This document shows, in pieces, positions 9,024-20,609 of a stretch of 54,973 nucleotides of DNA (positions are counted from its first letter, which is position 1; every line of letters starts with the position of its first letter). The notes beneath the pieces were generated by a model. The model was given only the letters and a program-made list of their open reading frames with translations. It ran no database searches and was not told where the DNA came from. The DNA comes from Calocera cornea HHB12733 (Eukaryota > Basidiomycota > Dacrymycetes > Dacrymycetales > Dacrymycetaceae), in the NCBI GenBank assembly GCA_001632435.1, contig KV424097.1:1-54973 (forward strand). Direction: 5' to 3'. The translations under genes were made by a program, and so were the position numbers.

Positions 9024-10267
9024 GCGATATTGTCTCTCCTACAATAGACGCTGCAGTTAGATTGGATTTCGCTAGACTCATCCCGTGGAAGTACGAAGGA
9101 CATCGTCAGGATTTGCTCACTGGGACGGAACAGAGCTGGGGCGTGGCTGCGACCCGCAGACGGCCTGTACGCGTCTGTCGCGCTCGACCACTCGCACACA
9201 TAGCTAACCAATCCACCGACATTCCTGCCATGCACCTTGCCAGCCTTGTAGAGCTTCCATCTTTGCCGCTCTGATATGACTCGAGCACCACCGTTAACCC
9301 CAATGGCGAGGTAGTCGGCATCTACCACCGCCACGTCACCATACTTCACTTACCCCACCGGGTGGTCAACGAGGAGAATCTCAAGAAACGAAGACGATGT
9401 TGATACTGTGTTGATCGCGCATGCAATTGTAAGGCAGCAGAGGGTGGTGGTGGCTTGGCATCCCCTGTGAGGACACGATATGAGCAGGCGAACGACCAAG
9501 GCCGGAGGACACTTGTCGTGGCAGACACGCACAACGTCGAACAGGTGTGCCTCACTCAGTGCATTGTCCAAGCTACCTCTGATGCGGTCTGGTTATACTC
9601 CCAGTGTCGTTTCCCTACCGAGGCGGGCGAGACAACCCTCATATTCGCCGCCTCTGCTCGACCAATTCCCGCTACCTCTACCCTCCCGCCTGCCCGGTCG
9701 CGATCCCACACTGCTCGCCATACCCAGCAAGCTGCATCACAATTTCGTCCGCGGCTTGTATCCCCATATCCCCTCCCCGAGAGTGCGGCGGTAGGGGTGC
9801 ACAACTCAGCAGAGAAGGATATGTGCCTTTTAAGAGGCGAGACGCGGGGCTGGGAGCGTTGGACCGATGGGAAGGTCAGGCGGCGTTGGGGGCATGGGCC
9901 AAGTGGAGGGCTATAAGGACCAAACTTGGCGGGATGCGCAGGTACCGTCTGACCGGAGTGATCTGGTGCTGAGCTGACGCTCATCCCAGCCTGGCACTTA
10001 TGATCATCTCGCTCATCTGCTCTTCCTCCCTCTGCCAACTACATCATCTTCAGGACGTCCTATCATGTCGAAGGAAACAGGCGCGGTAGTCGGTGCGGTC
10101 GTTGGTGATCGGACAGACCGGGTGAAGCGAGGACGGAAGGGTTGGGGAGTTTCTGCCGAGGCGATATCTGAGGTGTGCACGGACCCATCGTTCCTGGGGT
10201 GTAGTGCTGGTCGTGATGATAGATGTTTAGTCTCCCTGGATTGACGCTGAAGAACAAGAACAAGTAG
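9024..10267 (+). pseudogene. Trypsin-like serine protease copy A, decayed
   Basis: Homologous to copy B along its whole length but with frameshifts. There is one extra base at about 9465 (before the block encoding RTRYEQANDQG), indels around 9675 and 9722, and stops in the 5' part. The His motif is present (VVADTHNVEQ). The Asp motif survives only in a shifted frame (GRDPTLLAIP). The Ser motif has changed to SSSGRP from SSSGGP. The last exon is intact: an intron GTGTGC...GATAG precedes MFSLPGLTLKNKNK and a stop at 10265-10267, identical to copy B. The transposon sits just upstream of it, within the duplicated unit. The 5' limit is approximate. A functional protease is unlikely. Confidence 0.7.
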
Positions 10268-10886
10268 ACTACAATGGGCCTATCATAATAACTATGTGTA
10301 TGCACCTGATCCATCTCTCACCTCACGAACATACTGTATCACGAACGAGGAATACAGCTGCAATGAAGGATCCATGTTACAAATACCCGACGCATCAGGC
10401 GCACTGCGATCTTCGAATCGGTCACTTGGTGGTTTATGTCTACCGACGCGATCATCATAGACAGTCGTTCATCTTAGTCCGCGCTATTGCCTCTCGGTAC
10501 ATAAGGACAGTTCTTCGTAGGACCATGCTTGCAGTTACCCGCTTCGCATTGCCCGAGTCTCCCAGCGCCAATCTGAGTCAGGTAGGGCAGTCTCAAGGTT
10601 TAGCTACTCTTCATACTGAAGAGCCTATCCTCAGGCAACAAACTCGTGAACTATCACAGCGGAGGGTACGATCCAGATCAATCATGATTCTAAACTGGTA
10701 CCTAGACTGGGAGACGTGTAAAATAAAGCATAAGCATATCGAAAACGAGCGCGATGTTATGCAAGGGAAAAGAATGAACCACGGCGTCTGGAGAAAGGGG
10801 ACGATCGTATAGACGAGCCAAACAGCGAGTGAGTGGGTGAAGCTCTCTCCCTTGACAATGGCGTAGCGGGCTGCGGATTTGTCCGC
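10268..10886. other. 3' flank of protease A, duplicated downstream of protease B
   Basis: About 10268-10562 aligns with 15969-16244 (shared ACTATGTGTATGCA, CACTGTATCAC-type blocks and TGCCCGAGTCTCCC). The remainder leads into the 3' end of the coiled-coil paralogue on the minus strand. No gene is seen here. Confidence 0.6.
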
Positions 10887-12768
10887 TCACCTAACGATCG
10901 CAGGTCCTGCGGTGGCTTGAAGGCCACTGGCAACGGCGGTATCTTGCGAAGACTTGACGTCGATGATCGAGGGGCCCGCCTCAGCAATGGTCGCATTCTC
11001 CTTAGCAGGGCTTCCAGATGGGCTGTTGACAGCACTACCGTAGCTTGGGAGTCGAGAAATAGGAGGAGCTCGTAGCCCGAGTCCGACGGAGCCGCCGTTA
11101 TGGAGATAGTGAAGGTACAGATACTTGGACTCCTCGCTGAGGTCTTGACGCATATCGTACATCCAGTCCACATTCTCGGCGAGGTTACCCTGAACATGAA
11201 CAAGACGGTCGGAGAGATTGCGAGTGACGTTCCGCTCGTGAGAGTGCGAAAGATTGAGCTCAGAAAGCCGACGCTCGAGGACCGCCTTGACACCGGACAC
11301 AGCACGCAGTTCGTCGTCCTTCTGTTCGTAGGATTTAGACAGTTGTGACAACTCTGCCCTCGTGACTTGCAGTGCTTGCTCCACGACAACCACGCGCGCC
11401 TCGACTGCCGTCTTAGAGTACTTGAGCTCGGTTAGCTCCGACTGGAGCCTGTCCTTCTCGGCTTGCGTCAAGCGGAACGACCTGACGGTCTTCTGATAGC
11501 TCTCCTCCAGCTCGGTCATCACGGCGGTCGCATCAGCCAGCTCTTTCCTCAGCGCCTGCACTTGCTGCTCGTAGAGCGCCTTCCAAGCTTCCGAATGCTT
11601 GATGACGACCTCGTGGCCGAGAATGGTAGTCTCAGCCTTCTCGAACTTGGTGCGAATGGCGGTACGCTCAGCTTTAAGGTCTGCGTTCTGGAGCTTGAGA
11701 GCCAGAAGCTCCCTTCGAAGATGGTCGGTTTCCGTCTCCAGTGTCGTGCACTTGGTCTCAAAGGCGGCCCTCTCTTCAACCGTCTGCTTCAAGGATTCCT
11801 CCTGCCTCCGGTAGTCGGCCGCGAGACGCTGGAACTTCATGGTTGTCTCGACAAGGTCATGCTTGAGGCCGGAGTATTCGGAGACGACGCGCTTCTGTTC
11901 TTCTTTCATGGCGAGGCGTTCCATATCGACACTGGAGAACCGCTCGTGCGCGAAACTCAGCTCGCGATACATCTCCGAGGCATCTTGGTACATAAGGGCC
12001 ATCTTGAGATCGCGCTCTTGGATTTCGGTGTTGAGATGAGCGTAGTCTCCGTAAGTCTTGCCGACGTTGAGCACACGAGTGCTGATGGTACGATCCTGCT
12101 CTGCCAGCCTCTCCTCCGTTATACGAAGCCGCTCCACGGCCTGCATGCGATCGTGGGCGGTCGCGATTTCCCGGGCCTCCTCTATCTCGGCCTTGGTGCG
12201 TGCGGATCCAACTTCCAGTTCGGACCGATGCTTGAGCTCCTCAAGCTTGCGCATGTGCTCAGCTCGTTCAAGCGCATCGCCGATGGCGTCCTCGGTGATG
12301 TGGTTCTCGAGGATGTTAACGGTGCTCTTCAGTTTCTGAATCTCAGACTGGGCGCTTTCGAGCTGGAGATTCGCCTCGGCCAGTTGGAGTTGGTGCGTAG
12401 TTTCCGCGATTAAGTCGTCTTCCTCCTCGAGGACCAGCTTGACCCGCAGACTCTCAACCTCTCCCTTTCAGATCACCGAGCTCCTCCTTGGCGGTCCTCA
12501 GCTCTTGGCTCCTCGCATCGAGGTCACGTTGATACTTGGCACGGTCCTTGGCGTCCTTGAATTCGTCGTCGTTGATGTGTTTCTGCATCGCTGCGACTGT
12601 CTTCTTCAACTCGGAGACGGTATTGTTCTTGCTAGCGAGCGCGGTCGTCTTGCCGGAGACGACAATCTTGGCCTCGGCGGTCTCTTTCTTCGACCTTCCG
12701 GTAACCTTTTTCTTCTCGGTCATAGACTCGGACGACTTGAGCGCGATGGCCTGGGGCTTGTCGGACAT
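10887..12768 (-). pseudogene. Coiled-coil paralogue of the CVNH fusion, CVNH domain lost, one frameshift
   Basis: Starts MSDKPQAIALKSSESM at 12768 and runs open to about 12466. One extra base there ends the frame. The other frame continues at once with EVESLRVKLVLEEEDDL and stays open to the stop at 10887. Without that base the product would be about 626 residues. Downstream it closely parallels the CVNH-coiled-coil protein (EMYRELSFAHERFS, ENVDWMYDMRQDLS, SRLPSYGSAVNSPSGSP). The N-terminus is a short Lys/Ser-rich segment with no CVNH domain. Promoter and TATA box are conserved. Either this is a very young pseudogene, or the single base is a sequencing error and the gene is active. It is head-to-head with protease copy B. 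Confidence 0.75.
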
Positions 12769-12888
12769 AGTTTCTGATCTCGATATGTAGGAGTGGAGTG
12801 GATGCGTTGTGCAAGGTCAAAAGCTAGGACTGGTAGGCTGGGATTGGGGGTCGGTGAGATGATGGGACTGCATCGACCGTGCAGGGCG

Positions 12889-12896
12889 CCTTTATA
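12889..12896 (-). promoter_or_regulatory. TATA box (TATAAAGG) of the coiled-coil paralogue
   Basis: Minus-strand GATATAAAGGCGCC, 121 bp upstream of the ATG at 12768. The core and spacing match the other two CVNH-family promoters. Confidence 0.6.
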
Positions 12897-14824
12897 TCGT
12901 AGATTTGTCGCCTTCCAGGTGCAGTATTGGACCGTCGCCTGACCATCCGCGACTCTTCTATGGAAGGACCGGCACCGGCGATTTGAGAACAACGCGGTAG
13001 GAGCGAACACTTGACACGTCCATAGCTAGCACAGACCCGAAACTGATGGTAGGAGTAGGTGTTGAACGTGGTCGGAATGCGCCATCAAGGGGACATCTGC
13101 GCACTGGAAAGAGGGATCAGCGCCACACCGTTCGGAGAGAGCTTGGTCCGGTGGTCAGCGGTACGGGAAGGGGGAGGGGCATGGAGGAACACACTCACGT
13201 GGCGCGTTTCCGTTGCATCGATTCGTCCAGGAACAAGGCACCGCAAGGGATAACAGCAGAAAATATTGGTTACTGGCGCTCCAAAGAACTGGGTCATGCG
13301 GGGTATCAGCGCTGCGCCACAGGATGCGGCGTCTAACATCACCATCGTAAAGCCGCGGAAAGGAGACCGGGACCCGCGAGAAGGTACCGCTGCAGACTGC
13401 ATTGGCGCAGGGCAACGCTCCCAGACGTCGGTCGGATGTGACAGATCATCAAGGAATTCACCATTCGGGGTGCATACATTCACCAATATTCACCATCCAT
13501 CGCGCCCTGAAACGCTGCTTCCTTCCTGGCTGGTCTGGGCTGGCCTCTCGTGAATCACAAGCGCGTTTGAGTGCTTTCAGCAGTCGACTGGTCGATAGCT
13601 GATGAAGAGCGTCAAATCCACGTCGTAAGCATGGTGCGATGTGTCTGTTTGAAGTGTTGCTTTATTCGAGTCAAATTGGTCGGAGACTCGGAGTTAGCCG
13701 GACTGACTATTGTCCCGGTGGTCCCTGTTTGTGTGGAACCCCACCGCAAACCATGGTGGAGCCCGAGCCCCAGTGGCACGGGGTAGCCCGTCCCTATCAC
13801 CGGCTGTTGATGAGAGCTTGTTCCGGAGAAATCTCCATTGGAAGATGTGGCTGCAGGGCCACAAAATTCCCCAGGTCGTCGGTCGGACAACGCGATGGCC
13901 GGCCTGCTCGCAATGTAGCACATCGCTTTACGGAGCACACAGCAGGCCGGCAAGGTGTTTTCAACGTCGTTTATGGGCGGCATAGGTGTACAGTGCGATG
14001 AAAGCCGAATTCAAGCGCATTGTTGAGAGGCATCGATGAATGGCGACGAGAACGACGACTGAGGGACATCAATTCGTCGACAATGGCGTTTTGAGGGGCT
14101 ACCTACTAACCTACATTTGTGTCAGTTCAGTATTCTCCTGCAATAACAGGACACACATTTCATAGCCTACACAGATGTGTAAGCTACCCATTCCTTTTCA
14201 TCGATGGGTTTCGCTAGGGTCGTTTCGCTAGGGTAATAGAGGTGGCAAGTAGCGGGCCGACTCAGGCAATGCGCGTACACCGAAAGGAGGTCGCGGCGTG
14301 GATGCATTGTCTTGTATAGCAGGGCGAATCAAAGCGACATCCATGCGGCATCCATGCAGCAAGCAACGACCATATGAGCCCCGGCGCCCTTCGGATTGTA
14401 TTTCAGCGAATAGAGTGAAGATCAAACAAAGCACTGTACGTTATCTCGTGGTTTGAAGCCGGCGCACTCGACGGCCTGTTCAGCTGCGCCCTGATCCATC
14501 AGCTGTGAATCGTCAACATCCAATCATCTCCGACAGATTGCCATGTGCACCAGAAACAGAGAACAGTACGTATTCACCCCGAGCAAAGAGAGTCCGATGT
14601 GGTCAAATGCAGGTCAATTGTCCGACACAGATCTAGCGTGTTACCGACATCCGCAGTGTCGCCCACGTGCAGGCCGACGACACGACAAGACAAGACGCGC
14701 ACCTGGACATGCTCTACGTCTGTCCCGCTCGATCGACCGCGCATATAGCCAACCCCCTCACCGATGTATCCGTCGTGCCCCGTACTAGCTCCGAAGAGCT
14801 GTCGTATTGGCGGTACTTGGATGA
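12897..14824. other. Long intergenic stretch, no firm gene; may hold the 5' exon of protease B
   Basis: No recognisable protein was found. Open frames at 13085-13486 and 13612-13983 (minus) lack any known motif. A 12-nt tandem (GTTTCGCTAGGG, two copies near 14208-14233) is the only repeat noted. From about 14667 a plus-strand frame containing HIANPLTD and TSSEELSYWRYLDD has counterparts in all three protease copies, so an upstream protease exon probably lies here. Confidence 0.4.
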
Positions 14825-15968
14825 CTCGAGGACTACGATCAATCCCGATGGCGAGATACAACCACGACACCGCGACACCCACCGCCGCGTCCCTCCCAAT
14901 CCGTCCACCGGGGACTGGACGACTATATTTTCGGTCGATTCCAACGATTGAGGTCCTCGCCGTCCTTCGTCCCACTACGCAATTTGTTGAGGGAGTACCG
15001 AGAGAACCGAGAGCGCGTGCTCGACGACTATCTTCCGTACGAGCCAGCGCCACCAGGTGATCGACGAGTCGATCTCTCAAGGAACGAGGACGATGGCGGC
15101 ACAGTATTGATCGCGCATGTCATTGCTGAGCCGGTGGGCCAGGAGAAGGTGGTCGTGTGCTCTGGATTCCCTGTCAGAACGCGATATGGGCAGGCGAACG
15201 ATGAGGGTGGGAGGACGCTTATCGTTACATGCACGCACACGATCGAACAGGTGCGCCTCGCTCAGCCCATTGGCCGACTTACCTCTGATGCGGTCTAGCT
15301 GTAGGTTCAATTTCTTTGCCCTACCGATGCCGGCGGTACAACCCTCATATTCACCTCCTCTGGTCGACCAATCCCAGCTACCTCCGTACCCTCCAGCCTG
15401 CCCGGTCGCGATCTCACACTGCTCGCCATACCCCAGCAAGCTGAATCCTACTTCCGCCCGCTTCCTGTATCCCCGTATCCCCTCCCCGAGAGCGCGGAAG
15501 TGGGAGTACACAACTCAGTGGAGGAGGATATGCTCCTCCTGCGAGGCGGAATACAGGGCTGGGAACGGTGGATCGATGGCAAGGTCAGGCGTCGTTGGGG
15601 CATGGGCCAGGTGGAGGGCTATAAGGACCAGGCCTGGCGGGATGCGCAGGTGCGGCCTGTGTCTTGTGTGGCCTGGGGCTGAGCTGACGACCGTTCCAGC
15701 CTGGCACTTATGATCATCTCGCGCACTTGCTCTTTCTCCCTCTGCCGACGGGATCATCGTCAGGAGGGCCCATCGTTTCGAAGGAAACAGGCGTGGTGGT
15801 CGGTGTGGTTGTTGGTGATCGGATAGACGGTGTGAAGCGAGGACAGAAGGGTTGGGGCGTTCCCATATTTGAGGTGAGCATGCACCAGTCGTGCCTGGGT
15901 ATCGATACTGATTGGGATGTCAGATGTTCAGTCTCCCAGGATTAACGCTGAAGAACAAGAACAAGTAG
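14825..15968 (+). CDS. Trypsin-like serine protease copy B, apparently intact 3' part
   Basis: The open frame from 14825 contains GLDDYIFGRFQRL and NLLREYRENRERVLDDYLP, then the protease domain. His is in VTCTHTIEQ. An intron (GTGCGC at about 15252 to CTGTAG) follows. Asp is in GRDLTLLAIP. A second intron (GTGCGG...TTCCAG, near 15650-15700) follows. Ser is in GSSSGGPIV. A third intron (GTGAGC...GTCAG) leads to the last exon MFSLPGLTLKNKNK with its stop at 15966-15968. The complete His-Asp-Ser order and GSSGGP-type motif identify a chymotrypsin-fold peptidase of the kind expanded in basidiomycetes. Copies A and C each lack part of the triad, so B is the only candidate active copy. The true start codon and first exon were not determined. 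Confidence 0.65.
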
Positions 15969-16244
15969 GCTGCGATGCTACGATCATACGACTATGTGTA
16001 TGCAGCTGGTGTATTACTCGTCTCGATAATGCACTGTATCACCACCAAGGAACTTCTTCCCTCGAAGACCAGACGCATCCCGCGCACTGAGAGCTCCGAA
16101 TCGGTCGAGTTTTGGTATATGTCTTCCCACACAACCATCATTGACAATCGGCCGTCTTCGGCCTAGCCATTCAGACTCTCCGCATAGAGCGCCTTGTTGT
16201 CGGAATCATGCTGGCAGTTGCCTTCTTGGCGGTGCCCGAGTCTC
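15969..16244. repeat. Duplicated 3' flank of protease B
   Basis: Matches 10268-10562 downstream of protease A at diverged but clear identity. The duplicated unit therefore extends about 280 bp past the protease stop codons. Confidence 0.6.
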
Positions 16245-16264
16245 CCTGCATCGCCCGATCGAAA

Positions 16265-16925
16265 CTACAAGGAAGTTCCCATTCTGGCAGCCGAAACAAA
16301 AGGGTTCTGCGTCGGTTTGTGTGGCTGAAGAAGTCTCCGGACCGCAATCCATTTCCTGCTCCGGCTCCCTGAACCCCGGGCGGGCTTGGTTTAGCAGACG
16401 CCTTGCTGTCGTGAAACGTGAAGCATTGTGGCAGTAACCCAAGCGATTTGTGATCAAGGCCGCCATCATCTCCACGGATGTCGCGAACCCAGGAATGGGC
16501 CGAGATGAGATCGTCGCGCTACAGACTTTGACATGTAAATGGACATCCGACCTAACAAAGAGACGCCGGCCCGGTGACAACGAGACGGCGATCAGCTTAG
16601 ATCATCCTATTCCAGGCACTTGGATATCCGTTTGACAAAAAGAGCCGAGCAAGCGGCGGGCTCCTCATGATGGCTCCGCATGAGGTCAGCCACAGCTTGA
16701 TTCCAGAGACAGACAACTCCAGGTTGTCACAATCACCTCAGTTGGATAGAATAGTGCCTACTTCTACTGTTCCTGAGAAATTCTAGAGATTCAATGGTGT
16801 GGTGTGCCACAAGGAACGGGATGGCTGCGCACTAACAATGACTTCATCAAGAACGATACTATGGCAGCATTGAGATGCGGGCGCGTATCTGATCGATCAA
16901 GGCCGCATACCATCAGGGCTCAAGC
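16265..16925 (+). repeat. Segmental duplication copy R2, with empty transposon site
   Basis: Counterpart of 6880-7551. It ends with GCTCAAGC at 16918-16925, present once. This is the same 8 bp that flanks the foldback element in R1, so this copy shows the state before insertion. Confidence 0.75.
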
Positions 16926-18394
16926 ACGCTGCTCTTCTTCACGTCATAGGCCCGTGATATGGCATTGGCTTGGGTCGAAGGCAACGCATCCAGTGGATAG
17001 ACAGAGTGTGTTGTTAACATCTGCTTACCGGGACGGCGGCCCCACGCGAACAGAGACCCTTGCAGGCGTCTCTTCCACCCGACCCACTACGCATATTGCC
17101 AACCAACCGACGCACCAAGGTATCCGCGCTATGCACCTTCCCAGTTATGAAGATCTCGCATTGATGGCAGTGATGAAATGTTGCGAGGACGACAATCAAC
17201 CCCGATAGCGAGGTTGTCGACCCCGACACAACCACCAGACCACCACACCCAATTCATCGACCGCGATCACGGGCCAATGCATCAACCTCATTCGCTCTGG
17301 GCCGACATGCCTGCAGATGGCTTTCTGTGCCCGCACCAGGAGCTTCGGGAAGCAGCTTCGGTCCATCAACGTCTTATGCGCCACGACCCTTCCTCAATCT
17401 ATCTAGCGGAGACTTGACGAATACACTCTTGGCCGACTTCGGCGATCGCATTGATCAACGTCCTTTGTCCCATTACGAAATTGCGAAAGGTTCGTCGAGG
17501 GAACCGAGGGCGCATATTCGACGACTAATTTTTTCAAGGAAGGCACACGATGGCGGTACTGTGTTAATCGCGTATACGATTGCAAGCCAGGAGAGAGCGG
17601 TGGTAACTCGGGATTCACTGTGAGGACGCTACATATATAGCCAGACGAGCTACCAGGGAGGGAGTAGCTTATCGTAACCTGCCCGCACACGATCGAAAAG
17701 GTACGCCTCGCTAAGTTCATCCACTGTTCCCCTCTGATGTGGTTTAGACGTAGATGTTCTTCCCCATTTCTTCCGACCCGAGCGGTACTTCCCCATGTTC
17801 ACGCCCTTGGTCGATCAATCCTAGCTACCTTTGTACCCTCCAGTCTGCCCGATCGGGAGCTACACTGCTCGCCATACGCCAACAAGCTGACTCCTTATTC
17901 CGTCCGCTGCCTGAATCCACATGTCCTCTCCCCGAAACGCGGAGATGGAAGGGCACGACTCGGCCGACGGGGATATGGTGCTTGCGTGGGTAGGAGTTGT
18001 GGAGCGATGGGAAGATTCGACAGCGTTGCGGCATGAGCCAGGTAGAAGGATATAAGATCTGGTTGGGCGGAAAACAAATGTGCGTCCTGATTCGTTGGGA
18101 CTCAGTGCTCGGGTTGACATGCATTTTAGCCTGCTACCTATGACCCCCTCGTGCACCTCCTTTCCTCCCACCACTGATGGGCTTGTCAACCAGAAGACAG
18201 GTCGTTCTGAAGGAGACGGACGAAGTGGTTGGTGCGTTGTTGTTGCTCCCATCGAAGGTGTGAAGTGGGACCAGGACGGTTGGGATGTACCGGCTGAGGC
18301 AATATTTTAGGTGAGCGTTGAAGACGGGCCTTGGTGCAAGCGCTGATCTTCATGCTAGATGTTTAATTTACCTCGATTGGCCCCGAACAATTAG
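16926..18394 (+). pseudogene. Trypsin-like serine protease copy C, decayed
   Basis: Homologous to copy B from about 17030 on. The His region survives (VTCPHTIEK), but stops interrupt the preceding exon (TATAG...TAG near 17640-17670). The Asp motif is changed (RSGATLLAI in the right frame). A frameshift and deletion remove the SSSGGP serine motif near 18170. The Glu codon before the last intron is a TAG stop (EAIF then stop near 18310). The final exon MFNLPRLAPNN is short and diverged. Non-functional as a protease. Confidence 0.7.
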
Positions 18395-19839
18395 AACAAG
18401 CAGGCCGCAGAGCACCATTATCTGCATTCTCTGCTGTCCCAAACTGTTGACAGGAGCCTCTAGCCCCCTTATCACAGCCAGCCGCCTTGACGAGAATGCA
18501 GCTCATAAGGAAAGAGCACTCCAAAGAGCATCGACGGGGGCTGGGCTCCCCCTTGACATACCTTTCTACCATGAGCATGGGCCCTGGGCTGGTCCACGCC
18601 CATCAGAGCTACTGTCGGCAAGTCCGCGGAGGATTGAATGTATTTGTGACACGGTGGTCAACGAACGGATTGCCGCAGGCGGATGAAGACGACAGCCGCT
18701 TGAGTAAAGCTCAAAGAACAAACGACACCTTTGAGCTCCATTTCGACTAAACCAGAGCATGATTCTAATCCAGCCGTCCAAATGGCCCGGATAACTGAGA
18801 ATATTCAACAGCATTTGCTGTCCGTTGTCATGTTCTTCCTGTCACGCACGTTTTCCGATCCCCGATGCCCGTAAATCCATGTCACGCGGGAGGGGGCCTC
18901 GGATATCATGTCGTCCGCACCTCCATTTCCAGAACCGGCTGTGTCTGCTCCGTGTTCACGACTCATGGCTTCCTCCTAGAGCTTCGCCGGAAGGAGCCTA
19001 ATCTGAATGGCTCCTAACTAGTCTGTGGAGGGACGTCAGTCAGATACTACTGCACTCACCCTTGATTGCGAATCAGCCCGTGCAGCCCACACTTTGCCGC
19101 CCGCACTCAACTCAAACTAGGAAAGACCAGCCAGGGTCAGGCACTCCAGGTCGAGCCTTGCGTGATGTCACAATCGGATCGAAAGAAGACTGCGGAGTAT
19201 GAGGCCGCGGCGTCCATGTGTCCATTGTTTGTATTCTCCATCTGTAGCCCGGAACTCACCGAGAGCTATATGCTCACAAGGTCGGGAGGGTCACACGGTG
19301 CAGTCCGTGTCCTTCCCAGCTCCAGCAAGTTCTCATCCCGGATAAACTCCGCATCCACAATGCCCGCGTCGCTGGCGTGTCGCAGTCCATATGAAAAGCA
19401 AGGACTTACCTTCTAGCAATAAGATTCATTACAAATCTGACCTGTTCTTGAATGCTCCCAGCGTACGGACACTGGGTTAGCCGGACTGCTTGCTTAGGCT
19501 GTACAGCTACCTGTTGCATTATTGCTGATGGAAGCGCAGCAACAACACCGTTCTTCTGATGAGGAGCGCCACATGTCAGGGATGCTGGCATTGTGAATGA
19601 TCAGTTACAGAGGCGGAGGGTAACTTTATCCTGGTTGATTTCCCAGGGTTGATGGTACCCTAGATGAGCCCTGGTCGGCTAAATTTCAACTTCTGATCAC
19701 CACTGTGCTCCTGCGGCTTCCCAACTATTTATGGAATTGTTCAAACTCTAAACACTCACGTGCACAAGCTGAGGTTGATTCCTACCGGAACATAGAAACC
19801 ACCGACAGAGTTCTCGCTGTTCTTCTGAGCGCAGCTATC
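18395..19839. other. Intergenic, no gene recognised
   Basis: Open frames at 18487-18750, 19066-19416 and elsewhere lack motifs and splice support. Nothing else was seen. Confidence 0.45.
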
Positions 19840-20560
19840 AAGCCAGTACATCAAACTCAGCCGAGAATGGTCAACGGAGATGGGGCCATCATCCCCAGAC
19901 CGAGATCTCAGCCTGCGTGCTGCTTCTGGTTGCATTCACAGATGTTCTTATGGGATATTCGGTCACTCTCTGTTCACGGCAGATACCTCTGGGAGCTCGT
20001 GGCACAGCATACGCAGTCGCGCTGCCCAACAGTGGAGTGAGGGCGCGAAAGGGGGTAAGATCCAGCTCATAGAGTATGCTGGCTCCAGCGCCCATCTGAG
20101 GAGTCCTGGTCTTCTGTCCATATACCAGCGTCCAGCACCACTTACCTGGGCCCACTGTGTTCAATAAGACCACGGTCCACACAAAAGATTTGCGCATGGT
20201 CCGAGTCAGGGTGGCTGAAAGAGCCGTTGATGCGCAGGCCCTACTTGGCTCAGAACGTGTGGACCGCCAATGCTCATGTAGTCCTCGGTGCCATTCTCAG
20301 AGCTGCCTACTTGTACGCCACATTCGACACAGAGTGGTCAGCGGGGATGCGGCCGTCACCCATAACTTCATAGCCGAGTGTGTCTTGCTTCTGGGTGCAT
20401 TAAGATGTGTCATTGTGGCGTTGCCACATTCTGCCCGGAGATGGCAGCACAACATACACAGCAGCCTGAGCTCTGAAATAGTACCGCACCGAGCGATAAA
20501 GCATATATAAAGTCCAGCTCCTGGGGTATGCTAATATCAACACCCCACCGAGGACTCTTC
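19840..20560 (+). repeat. Tandemly duplicated promoter region (about 19840-20100 and 20300-20560)
   Basis: The two blocks align by eye: GGTCAACGGAGATGGGGCC with GGTCAGCGGGGATGCGGCC, GCTGCTTCTGGTTGCATT with CTTGCTTCTGGGTGCATT, and TCCAGCTCATAGAGTATGCT with TCCAGCTCCTGGGGTATGCT. The period is about 450 bp. The downstream copy carries the TATA box of the pore-former gene. In the upstream copy that box has been lost. Confidence 0.6.
20504..20511 (+). promoter_or_regulatory. TATA box (TATATAAA) of the pore-former gene
   Basis: Lies 106 bp upstream of the ATG at 20610. Spacing is similar to the CVNH-family promoters. Confidence 0.55.
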
Positions 20561-20609
20561 ATCGTCACCAGTTCGCAACAGACCAAGTCAGCAGTTCAAG
20601 TCACGCACC

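Noticed and set aside
9008..9349. Minus-strand frame reading DVAVVDADYLAIGVNGG
   Set aside because: Looks protein-like, but the counterpart in copies B and C is not open in the same frame, while plus-strand blocks (HIAN...) are shared. Treated as a shadow of the protease copy.
11463..12413. 316-residue plus-strand open frame
   Set aside because: Antisense shadow of the coiled-coil paralogue, the same effect as above.
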